Source: Granulicatella adiacens (lineage in GTDB: Bacteria; Bacillota; Bacilli; Lactobacillales; Aerococcaceae). From it: a stretch of 14,430 nucleotides of DNA. The stretch is from the NCBI GenBank assembly GCA_018364485.1, contig JAGZLX010000040.1, positions 1 to 14,430 of the forward strand. The letters run 5' to 3'. Numbering within the stretch: the stretch's first letter is position 1; every line of letters starts with the position of its first letter. Below are positions 7,225-13,489 of the stretch, one piece after another. The notes under the pieces are model-generated. The model had not been told where the DNA came from. It made no database searches and saw only the letters and a list, made by a program, of their open reading frames with translations. The position numbers were made by a program, and so were the translations under genes.

Positions 7225-7893
7225 TTATTCAGGTTGTTTAAAAGCTTTTCTATCCTGTGGGAAAATCACTTCCACACGATAAATCGGATGACCTTTTGCT
7301 GAAAATTTCTCTTCATATTCTGTCATCACATTTCCTGGAAATTCCACTTGATGTAAATCTAACCAAACTTGTTTTAACACAAGTCCAAATTGCGAGAATG
7401 AAGCAAGGCTGTATTCAAACAATCCTCGGTTATCTGTCTTGAAGTGTAATTCTCCAAATGGTGGTAATACTTTTTCATATCCGACTAAGAAACTCTCATA
7501 AGTCAAGCGACGTTTCGCATGACGTTTCTTTGGCCATGGGTCTGAGAAGTTCAAGTAAATTTGGTCTACTTCACCATCTTCGAAGTAGTCTGTTACTTGT
7601 CCACCGTTCACATGTAATAATTGTAAGTTTGGAACATCAGCTGCAAGAGCTTTTTCAAGTGCAACTACAAGGACGCTTTCTTGAATTTCAATTCCAATAT
7701 AGTTAATGTTTGGGTTTTGACGAGCCATGCCGCTCACGAATTGACCTTTCCCAGAACCAATCTCGATATGGATTGGATTGTTATTGCCAAAACGCTCATG
7801 CCATCTTCCCTTCCACTCTGCTGGATCTTGGATGACCATTTCTGGGTGAGCCGCTAAAGCATCTTTTGCCCAAGGTTTATTTCTTAATCTCAA
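7225..7893 (-). CDS. trmB: tRNA (guanine-N7)-methyltransferase
   Basis: TrmB methylates N7 of G46 in the variable loop of several tRNAs with S-adenosylmethionine. The 222-residue length is normal. The SAM loop is EIGSGKG (44-50), Glu69 in IGIEI contacts the ribose, and the family signature NFSDPWPKKRHAKRRL covers 115-130; HFKTDN follows. The start codon is TTG at 7893: AGGAG lies seven bases upstream, and no in-frame ATG gives a better start. The gene lies 14 bases after the ytmP-like gene, the same pairing as in Bacillus (ytmP-ytmQ). Confidence 0.97.
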   Translation of the reverse strand: MRLRNKPWAKDALAAHPEMVIQDPAEWKGRWHERFGNNNPIHIEIGSGKGQFVSGMARQNPNINYIGIEIQESVLVVALEKALAADVPNLQLLHVNGGQVTDYFEDGEVDQIYLNFSDPWPKKRHAKRRLTYESFLVGYEKVLPPFGELHFKTDNRGLFEYSLASFSQFGLVLKQVWLDLHQVEFPGNVMTEYEEKFSAKGHPIYRVEVIFPQDRKAFKQPE

Positions 7894-7907
7894 AGTCTAA
7901 CTCCTGT

Positions 7908-8711
7908 CTATTCTTCTGTTGGCTTTCCAATACGATTATTGTAAATCGACTTCACCAAAAGAATTTTCTCATTCATTTCAAGGTAACGTCCCTCGAAGTG
8001 CGTTTTCTTAATGTAATTCAAGCAATTCATAAGAGCATACCATTCAATTCGTTGATAAATATTTGTAGACAGTTGTAAGCCATACATATCTAGCCATTCA
8101 CCCCATTGATGAACAGGGATGTATTGCGTCAAAATCATTGTCAAATCAGAAACCGGATCGGCAAGGCGAACCATTTCCCAGTCGACAAGGTAGAGCTTCT
8201 CATCTTCTGATAACATAAAGTTACGACGGTCTAAGTCTCCGTGACAAACTGTTTTCCCAACTTCGCTCACAAGCGGAATTGTTTCAATTAAGTAATTTAA
8301 TACTTCATTTAAGAAACGGTGGGTTTGTAATCCTGACTGTAAATTATTTAAATATTCATCGATGAATTTTTGAGTGCTATACTCTTCACCTTGAATTTGT
8401 TGCAACATTTGTAAAAGATTTGGGGATTGATGAATTTGTTTTAACAGCTCAATGACTTCGACGGACCCCATTTCTTCCTTAGTGAGGGATCTTCCAGACA
8501 ACCATTCTTGAGCTGTAATGACATCACCATTACCCGCACGTTTGGTCCATATTAACTTAGGAGTGATACCTTCACCCGATAGCACCGCTAAAAACGGTGA
8601 AGCATTTCTCTTTAGAAATACACGTTCATGGTCTTTTACACCCATGTACGCTTGACCGGTGTCCCCACCAATTGGATGGAGATCCCATCCTGAGTCCATG
8701 TTATATTCCAT
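7908..8711 (-). CDS. ytmP: YtmP-like phosphotransferase (choline/aminoglycoside kinase fold)
   Basis: A 267-residue protein of the APH/choline kinase fold. The catalytic loop is HGDLDRRN (157-164), with the base Asp159 and the metal-binding Asn164; the DFG-like motif is VDWE (176-179) with Asp177. Such proteins transfer phosphate from ATP to a small hydroxyl compound; for YtmP the substrate is not known, and thiamine- or choline-like molecules are family guesses. The N-terminus is uncertain: the ATG at 8711 has AGGGA eight or so bases upstream, while a second in-frame ATG at 8699 has only a weak site. It is the first gene after a good promoter and leads the run to trmB and beyond. Confidence 0.88.
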   Translation of the reverse strand: MEYNMDSGWDLHPIGGDTGQAYMGVKDHERVFLKRNASPFLAVLSGEGITPKLIWTKRAGNGDVITAQEWLSGRSLTKEEMGSVEVIELLKQIHQSPNLLQMLQQIQGEEYSTQKFIDEYLNNLQSGLQTHRFLNEVLNYLIETIPLVSEVGKTVCHGDLDRRNFMLSEDEKLYLVDWEMVRLADPVSDLTMILTQYIPVHQWGEWLDMYGLQLSTNIYQRIEWYALMNCLNYIKKTHFEGRYLEMNEKILLVKSIYNNRIGKPTEE

Positions 8712-8763
8712 CTATTCCATCCCTAACGACAAATTCTGTTTCCTTCAATAAATCTATTCTTTT

Positions 8764-8792
8764 ATTTTATGTTTTTATAGCATTTGAGTCAA
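8764..8792 (-). promoter_or_regulatory. Sigma-A promoter of the ytmP-trmB operon
   Basis: On the minus strand TTGACT (8787-8792) and TAAAAT (8764-8769) match the consensus at five of six positions each, with an ideal 17-base spacer. The leader to the ytmP ATG would be about 45 bases. The -35 box overlaps the end of the hairpin that follows ecsB. Confidence 0.8.
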
Positions 8793-8822
8793 GTTTGTGC
8801 GCTACTTTTAGCCTACAAACTT
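8791..8822 (-). terminator. Hairpin at the end of ecsB, lacking a T run
   Basis: AAGTTTGT and ACAAACTT pair perfectly over eight bases and GCTA with TAGC inside, around an AAAG-type loop; a two-by-two internal loop separates the stems. The hairpin includes two bases of the ecsB stop codon. On the minus strand it is followed by GACTC, not a T run, so it is a poor intrinsic terminator and could be an operator or an RNA end-protecting structure. Its last bases belong to the -35 box of the ytmP promoter. Confidence 0.5.
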
Positions 8823-10053
8823 AAATTTTTCTTCTCTTCTTAAGGAATCGATATCGTAAATAAAATTGTGTAAAGAATACTCCAAAAATCGGATAGAAAA
8901 TAATCCCTACTAAACCAATCATTTCACGCATCCCCATCACTGAAAAAATGCCCAGTACAATACCGGATGCGACCATCGTCATCATAAGGACTGATAAATT
9001 ATCCTTAAGACGAGTGTTACTATCCACTAAAGAGGCAAAATGACTATTTTGCGTGTTGGCACTTTGTATAACCCCAACGAGTTGGAATCCTAATAGCATC
9101 ACAAGTAACGCATTGACGATAAAGTTCCAATAATACTCTTGAGAAAATAATGCAACTACAAAACTGACTACCGCCAGTTGTAATAATAAACTCATATATT
9201 GACTCGTACGAACGACCGTACGACTCACTAAATAGCGATGACCACTTGGATTTGTTCCAACAAGTACCTTCAATACGCCATCTAAATATGAACGGCGATG
9301 CGCTTGAGGTTTATGCACCATTGGCACATCTACAAACAATGCATATAGGCGATAAATTCGTTGTTGCCTTTCTAATTCTGACTCAATCATAGAATCGAAT
9401 CGATAGACAAAGGCAGCCTTCCCATAATATTGTTCGATAAAAATACTTAGAAGGACTGGTATTACTAATAAGACAAATGACCAAGCTTCAGAAATCCATA
9501 AAAACATTCCGAAGAAGTTCACTACTGCAATTACATAAATTCCGAGTTTTTCTATCCATGTAAAATGGAGCACTCCGCGGTAAGCATATTTCGTACAACG
9601 GAATAATAAATCTTTAAAGAACACTTGTAATAGAAATAATTTAACGAACATACTCATATTCGTTCCAAAGGCTTGTGCCACGATTGGAAAGACAATTCCT
9701 GTTGAAGCCAGCATCACAAGTAGCGGAAGCGCCCAACTACGACGAATGGCTTTTTGTAAATACGCCTTAAAGTCTTGCCCCACTACGGATAAAAAGATTC
9801 CATCGGCTGGTTCAAGCAACGTTGCTACTCCCCCAAAAAAAGGTACCGTCGCAAGTAACACCGCGAGTAATCCTAACAAAGGCCATTCCAATACACGAAT
9901 CGTTTGAATCCAACTCGAGTATTGCACCATGATAAAGCCAAATAAGAAAAATAAAACAATCAAGAAATGGTCATTGAGCATATAGCGAATATACTTCATG
10001 CTTTTCTTTTGATATTTTCTTACGCGGGCCTCAAAAATTGTTGCACTATTCAT
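8821..10053 (-). CDS. ecsB: ABC transporter permease EcsB
   Basis: EcsB is the membrane part of the Ecs exporter. In Bacillus, loss of Ecs affects protein secretion and regulated membrane proteolysis; in streptococci and enterococci the equivalent PptAB exports signalling peptides. The 410-residue protein has several hydrophobic blocks, among them FLIVLFFLFGFIMV near the start and FYPIFGVFFTQFYL near the end, and a basic C-terminus (KKRRKI). The ATG at 10053 is chosen because AGGGG lies nine bases upstream, while it is only three bases from the ATG at 10059. The start overlaps the ecsA stop in ATGAATAG, so translation is coupled. No ecsC follows. Confidence 0.93.
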   Translation of the reverse strand: MNSATIFEARVRKYQKKSMKYIRYMLNDHFLIVLFFLFGFIMVQYSSWIQTIRVLEWPLLGLLAVLLATVPFFGGVATLLEPADGIFLSVVGQDFKAYLQKAIRRSWALPLLVMLASTGIVFPIVAQAFGTNMSMFVKLFLLQVFFKDLLFRCTKYAYRGVLHFTWIEKLGIYVIAVVNFFGMFLWISEAWSFVLLVIPVLLSIFIEQYYGKAAFVYRFDSMIESELERQQRIYRLYALFVDVPMVHKPQAHRRSYLDGVLKVLVGTNPSGHRYLVSRTVVRTSQYMSLLLQLAVVSFVVALFSQEYYWNFIVNALLVMLLGFQLVGVIQSANTQNSHFASLVDSNTRLKDNLSVLMMTMVASGIVLGIFSVMGMREMIGLVGIIFYPIFGVFFTQFYLRYRFLKKRRKI

Positions 10054-10786
10054 GGGCATCGTCCCCTGTCGTTAATGCAAAGTAAATTTCCTCAAGAGAA
10101 GTTTCTTCAACATTCGAAGTCGCGCGTAAGCCTTCGATATCGCCTTGCGCAATTACTTTTCCTTCGTGTAACACGATGAAACGATCACAATACTTCTCAG
10201 CTGTGTCCAAAACGTGAGTCGACATTAAAATCGCTGCACCCTTTTCTTTCTTCTCTTTCAAGACTTGAAGCAAGGTACGAATCCCTAGTGGATCGAGTCC
10301 TAAAAATGGTTCATCAACCACATAGACGGGCACGTCTAGCATTAATGCACAGACGATGAGCACTTTTTGCTTCATCCCTTTTGAGAAATAGGCTGGGAAC
10401 CAATCCAATTGCTTCGTTAAGCGGAAAGCTTCCACGAGCTCCATTGCATGGGCCATTGTTTCTTCGTTCATTTGATTATATGAACGCGCCACAAATTCAA
10501 TATGTTCTCTAAACGTTAACTCTTCATAGAGAACTGGGCTTTCTGGAATGACCGCAATCGACTGACGGTAGCCCCGTTGGTTTTCGAGAATACTTAGTTT
10601 CTTTACTTCCACTCTTCCGCTAAAAGGGGTAAGTTGGCCAATAATCGTTTTAATTGTCGTACTCTTTCCGGCACCATTCAGCCCGATTAGGCCGCAAATC
10701 TCGCCTGGATTTACATCAAAAGTGATGTCCGTAATGACAGGAACTTTTGTATATCCTGCAGTTACATTGTTTAATTGTAGTGACAT
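10046..10786 (-). CDS. ecsA: ABC transporter ATP-binding protein EcsA
   Basis: The ATPase subunit that drives EcsB. The 246-residue protein has Walker A GLNGAGKST (35-43), the ABC signature region FSKGMKQK (134-141), Walker B VYVVDEP (154-160) and the switch His191 in STHVL. The usual Q-loop glutamine is replaced by the sequence IPESPVLY, which I recall as common in Ecs-type ATPases. AGGAG lies seven bases before the ATG at 10786. A strong promoter stands upstream, and ecsB overlaps its end. Orthology to ecsA also rests on the nearby divergent hit and ytxH-like genes. Confidence 0.96.
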   Translation of the reverse strand: MSLQLNNVTAGYTKVPVITDITFDVNPGEICGLIGLNGAGKSTTIKTIIGQLTPFSGRVEVKKLSILENQRGYRQSIAVIPESPVLYEELTFREHIEFVARSYNQMNEETMAHAMELVEAFRLTKQLDWFPAYFSKGMKQKVLIVCALMLDVPVYVVDEPFLGLDPLGIRTLLQVLKEKKEKGAAILMSTHVLDTAEKYCDRFIVLHEGKVIAQGDIEGLRATSNVEETSLEEIYFALTTGDDAHE

Positions 10787-10815
10787 ATAGATTCTCCTAT
10801 CTAACTATTCTCCTC

Positions 10816-10844
10816 ATTATACCATAAAGCAAAAAAAGTGTGAA
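10816..10844 (-). promoter_or_regulatory. Sigma-A promoter of ecsAB
   Basis: On the minus strand TTCACA (10839-10844) and a perfect TATAAT (10816-10821) are 17 bases apart, and TG precedes the -10 by one base (extended -10). The -35 box lies inside the right-hand arm of the upstream terminator, and the T run of that terminator is the spacer. Confidence 0.85.
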
Positions 10845-10874
10845 AGAACGCAGGATTAGGCGCCCTTTCACACT
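10831..10874 (-). terminator. Rho-independent terminator of the TMEM175-like gene
   Basis: On the minus strand AGTGTGAAAG (10874-10865) and CTTTCACACT (10846-10837) pair perfectly, followed by a run of seven T (10837-10831). It lies just after the stop at 10889 and shields ecsA from read-through. Confidence 0.92.
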
Positions 10875-10888
10875 CCTATTCATTTATA

Positions 10889-11551
10889 TTATTTTGCAAG
10901 ATTTCTCTTTATTCGTTCTTCATCAATTCGCCCTAATACTTTATCTGAAAATTCAACTAAATTTTCATCCACAAATACTGACCGGCCTCTTCCCGCCCCT
11001 AAACGCGAAAAGAACTTAGTCATTGGAATCGCTAAGTATAAGTACATAACAATTTGTGGAATGAAAAATGTCAAAGTCAAAATAATCACTGATGTTAAAT
11101 AGGAGCGAATATGAAATTTTCTGAATAGAATTAGCATCTCATCTTTTCTTGCATACTCGGCTTCAGTTAATGATTGTTTCAATACAAAATAGTTTTCGAT
11201 ATCGAACAATACAGAAATGATCGCAATCAAAATCCCGTATGCTAGCACTGAAATCACTCGATTTTCAAAACTAAATAAGAATTTTGTAAATAACGGGATA
11301 AGACAGATTCCCAAATGTGCTAATAAATCAATCGATAAAATCGAAAACGAGATTTGTTTTGAGCGGCCAAAAAATTGAGATCGTTCAAACCAAAAGTTCG
11401 CAATCACGACAAAACTTTGCGCAAATAAAAAGATTTCCTTTGCAAACTGCCACATACCCTCCATCGATGTTGGTGTATTGATTTCTAACACTAATACGGT
11501 TATCGCAATAGCAATAATCGCATCGCTTAACGCATCTAATTTTCCCTTCAT
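10889..11551 (-). CDS. TMEM175-family (DUF1211) membrane protein, putative potassium channel
   Basis: A 220-residue integral membrane protein. The N-terminal helix LDALSDAIIAIAITVLVLEI carries the family hallmark, a Ser-Asp pair followed by the small-residue and aliphatic pore helix; many members have Phe before Ser-Asp where this one has Leu. Further hydrophobic segments (for example IFLFAQSFVVIANFWF, SILSIDLLAHLGICLIPLF, VISVLAYGILIAIISVLF, SYLTSVIILTLTFFIPQIVMYLYLAI) fit the six-helix single-repeat bacterial form. Bacterial relatives form tetrameric potassium-permeable channels, so ion conduction is likely but unproven here. GAGGAG stands six bases before the ATG at 11551. The gene has its own promoter and terminator and lies between ecsA and hit, which are adjacent in Bacillus. 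Confidence 0.85.
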   Translation of the reverse strand: MKGKLDALSDAIIAIAITVLVLEINTPTSMEGMWQFAKEIFLFAQSFVVIANFWFERSQFFGRSKQISFSILSIDLLAHLGICLIPLFTKFLFSFENRVISVLAYGILIAIISVLFDIENYFVLKQSLTEAEYARKDEMLILFRKFHIRSYLTSVIILTLTFFIPQIVMYLYLAIPMTKFFSRLGAGRGRSVFVDENLVEFSDKVLGRIDEERIKRNLAK

Positions 11552-11576
11552 GAAGACTCCTCACTTTCATTTTGAT

Positions 11577-11605
11577 ATTTTAGGCGATGCCCCGACAAAA
11601 TGCAA
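11577..11605 (-). promoter_or_regulatory. Candidate promoter of the TMEM175-like gene
   Basis: On the minus strand TTGCAT (11600-11605) and TAAAAT (11577-11582) are 17 bases apart. The leader to the ATG at 11551 would be about 20 bases. The -35 is only partly consensus. Confidence 0.5.
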
Positions 11606-11627
11606 TGAACAACAACTGCTTCTAGCC

Positions 11628-11656
11628 TTTCATTTTACAGCATTTTTTGATACCAT
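11628..11656 (+). promoter_or_regulatory. Candidate promoter of the hit operon
   Basis: TACCAT (11651-11656) preceded by TG with one base between forms an extended -10; TTTCAT (11628-11633) is a weak -35 with a 17-base spacer. It is back to back with the promoter of the divergent membrane protein gene, about 20 bases apart. Confidence 0.4.
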
Positions 11657-11684
11657 AGAGGTACGAACTCAAGGAGGAAACACC

Positions 11685-12107
11685 ATGACAGATTGTATTT
11701 TTGACAAAATTATTAATAAAGAAATCCCAGCACATATTGTGTATGAAGATGACGTAGTACTTGCGTTCCTCGATATTTCGCAAGTAACACCTGGACACAC
11801 ACTGGTTGTTCCGAAGAAACACGTAGCAAATATCTTTGAATATGATGAAGACTTAGCAAGCGAGGTTTTTGCACGTATTCCTAAAATCGCACGTGCCGTT
11901 CAAGCTTCAAACCCAGACATTAAAGGTTTAAATATTTTAAGTAATAACGGAGAGTTAGCCTACCAAAGCGTCTTCCATTCTCACATCCACTTAATCCCAC
12001 GCTATACAAATGAAGATGGCTTTGGATTAAAATGGCACCCAACTAACCCAAGTTCAGAAGTATTAGCAGAAATCGCGCAGTCAATTCGCGAACAAATGGA
12101 GGCATAA
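11685..12107 (+). CDS. hit: HIT-family nucleotide hydrolase/transferase
   Basis: A 140-residue histidine-triad protein that likely cleaves nucleoside phosphoramidates or dinucleoside compounds in the cytoplasm (HinT branch). The triad is HSHIHLI, with His98, His100 and His102; the fold starts with CIFDKIINKEIPAHIVYEDD, and GHTLVVPKKH and SNNGELAYQSVFH are also typical. The start at 11685 has a near-perfect AAGGAGG. The frame stays open upstream to 11478, but that part lies over the divergent gene and has no family sequence. A ytxH-like gene follows after three bases, as in Bacillus where hit pairs with yhaH. Confidence 0.96.
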   Translation: MTDCIFDKIINKEIPAHIVYEDDVVLAFLDISQVTPGHTLVVPKKHVANIFEYDEDLASEVFARIPKIARAVQASNPDIKGLNILSNNGELAYQSVFHSHIHLIPRYTNEDGFGLKWHPTNPSSEVLAEIAQSIREQMEA

Positions 12108-12110
12108 TCA

Positions 12111-12443
12111 ATGAGTAAATTTCTAAAAGGTTTTATTTTCGGTAGTGTTATCGGAGGCGCCGTTGCCCTACTAAACAATCCAAGAAGCGGAAAAGAAAAC
12201 CGCGAAATTCTATCTAAACAAATTCAAGAAGTGACACAGGACGTGACAGTCATCAATACTGGTAAAGCCACTCTTGAAAGAGGCATTAAAGAACTCCAAG
12301 AAGTGATTGTTCCACAAACAATGGAAGTTGTGAATTCTATTCAAGAAGAAGTCACAAGATTCCAACTGGAAAACAAACCACGCTTCAGACGGATTCAAGA
12401 CAAAATTCAAACATTGCAAACACACCTTAAAGAAATGAAATAG
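12111..12443 (+). CDS. YtxH-like membrane-anchored protein
   Basis: A 110-residue protein with a short N-terminal membrane segment in the YtxH pattern, GFIFGSVIGGAVALLNNPRSGKENR (about 7-31): glycine-spaced helix, then a P-x-SGK-x-x-R turn. The rest is an amphipathic, Glu/Gln/Lys-rich helix that probably forms a coiled coil in the cytoplasm. Function is unknown; relatives are linked to envelope stress. GGAGG at the end of hit serves as its ribosome binding site and the gap is three bases, so translation is coupled. The position matches Bacillus yhaH next to hit and ecs. Confidence 0.85.
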   Translation: MSKFLKGFIFGSVIGGAVALLNNPRSGKENREILSKQIQEVTQDVTVINTGKATLERGIKELQEVIVPQTMEVVNSIQEEVTRFQLENKPRFRRIQDKIQTLQTHLKEMK

Positions 12444-12455
12444 AGGGGTTGCCCT

Positions 12456-13328
12456 ATGATTAAATTATTTGCATCGGATATGGACGGTACTCTCCTCACA
12501 AACCATGTAGAGGTACATAAAAACAACATTCAAGCGATTCGAAAAATCCAAAAACAGGGGAAACACTTCATTGTTTGTACTGGACGCGATTATCTTCAAG
12601 CCAATTTTGCGCTCGAACAAGCAGAATTGCATCTTCCTGTCATCGCCATGAATGGGGCACAAATTTTCGATAAGAACCACGACATTATTTGGGAAGTAAC
12701 GATTCCACACGATACCGTCTATACTCTATTAGACTACTTCGATTCGATTGATTTGGACTGGCAGCTCGTGACTTCTGAAGGAAACTTTAGAAAAAACTAT
12801 GCTCTCTTTATCAACAAAGTGATCGAACGAAAAAAGGCTGAAAGAAATAATCTATCGCCTGAACAATTGAAAGAGGAAATCAGACAGCTAAAAAAACTTC
12901 TAGAGGCAACCGATGTGACTACTGCCGAAGAAGTGCTATCGATTCCAGATATTAAAGTGTTCAAGATTATCGTCTCTCACGATGACGGTCCTACTTATTT
13001 CAAACCCGTTCGTGAACATATCGATCAAGCACATCCAAACCTTGTGGTCACTTCCGCATTTTATACTGATTTGGAAATCAACCATAAAGATGCTCAAAAA
13101 GGGATTGCAGTTGCTCACTATGCAAAAACACTTGGCTTATCGATGAAGCAAGTTTTTGGCATTGGAGATAACTTCAATGACGTTTCAATGATTCGTGATG
13201 CTGGAATTGGTGTTGCGATGGGGAATGCTCCAGACGAAGTAAAAGCCATTGCTGATTTTGTAACAGACACCAATGTTAACGGCGGTGTGGCTAAAGCCAT
13301 TTGGCGTGTCCTTGAACAAGAAAAATAA
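12456..13328 (+). CDS. Cof-type HAD-superfamily phosphatase
   Basis: A 290-residue HAD hydrolase of the Cof (IIB cap) type, which removes phosphate from small molecules such as sugar phosphates, flavin mononucleotide or pyridoxal phosphate. Motif I is DMDGTLL with the nucleophile Asp8 and acid/base Asp10; motif II is in VCTGR; motif III Lys215; motif IV GIGDNFNDVSM with Asp238 and Asp242, followed by GVAMGNAPDEVK. The central part (about 85-190) is the cap and contains a charged helical insert near 123-150. AGAGGGG lies seven bases before the ATG. It is the third gene of the hit operon, 12 bases after the ytxH-like gene, and ends at a strong terminator. Substrate unknown. Confidence 0.94.
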   Translation: MIKLFASDMDGTLLTNHVEVHKNNIQAIRKIQKQGKHFIVCTGRDYLQANFALEQAELHLPVIAMNGAQIFDKNHDIIWEVTIPHDTVYTLLDYFDSIDLDWQLVTSEGNFRKNYALFINKVIERKKAERNNLSPEQLKEEIRQLKKLLEATDVTTAEEVLSIPDIKVFKIIVSHDDGPTYFKPVREHIDQAHPNLVVTSAFYTDLEINHKDAQKGIAVAHYAKTLGLSMKQVFGIGDNFNDVSMIRDAGIGVAMGNAPDEVKAIADFVTDTNVNGGVAKAIWRVLEQEK

Positions 13329-13333
13329 GCATC

Positions 13334-13369
13334 ACTCTCTTCTCTTTCATGAGAGAAGGGAGTTTTTTT
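13334..13369 (+). terminator. Rho-independent terminator of the hit operon
   Basis: ACTCTCTTCTCT (13334-13345) and AGAGAAGGGAGT (13352-13363) pair over twelve bases with one U-G pair, followed by seven T. It starts five bases after the phosphatase stop codon. Confidence 0.95.
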
Positions 13370-13384
13370 ATACTCAAAAACCCA

Positions 13385-13401
13385 TGTCATAAAATATGAC
13401 A
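13385..13401 (+). promoter_or_regulatory. GlnR/TnrA-type operator
   Basis: TGTCATAAAATATGACA matches the GlnR/TnrA consensus TGTNA-N7-TNACA at every fixed position and is a perfect inverted repeat extending to 13383-13403 (CATGTCATA, AAA, TATGACATG). It lies 18 bases upstream of the -35 box of an amino acid ABC transporter gene of the glutamine type, a common GlnR target in Lactobacillales. The match is seen directly; binding is inferred. Confidence 0.75.
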
Positions 13402-13419
13402 TGAAATGAGACTAGATTT

Positions 13420-13449
13420 TTGCATTTCCAGAAAAACTTCCATTATAAT
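13420..13449 (+). promoter_or_regulatory. Sigma-A promoter of the amino acid transporter gene
   Basis: A perfect TATAAT at 13444-13449 has TTGCAT at 13420-13425 with an 18-base spacer. Transcription would start near 13456, giving a leader of roughly 35 bases. A 16-base inverted repeat (13456-13471) lies at the expected start. Confidence 0.7.
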
Positions 13450-13455
13450 AGAAAA

Positions 13456-13471
13456 ACCTTATACGTAAGGT
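13456..13471. repeat. Small inverted repeat at the transporter gene start of transcription
   Basis: ACCTTA and TAAGGT are perfect arms around TACG. The element lies just downstream of the -10 box and seven bases before the GGAGG of the transporter gene. It may be a second regulator site or a small 5' hairpin in the message. Confidence 0.4.
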
Positions 13472-13489
13472 AGATTTGGAGGAATATGT

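Noticed and set aside
11478..11684. N-terminal extension of the HIT frame
   Set aside because: It overlaps the divergent membrane protein gene and the promoter region, while an excellent AAGGAGG and the conserved family N-terminus mark 11685.
13383..13403. The inverted repeat as a transcription terminator or CodY box
   Set aside because: The arms are AT-rich with no T run, a strong terminator already precedes it, and it does not resemble the CodY consensus; the GlnR/TnrA match is exact.
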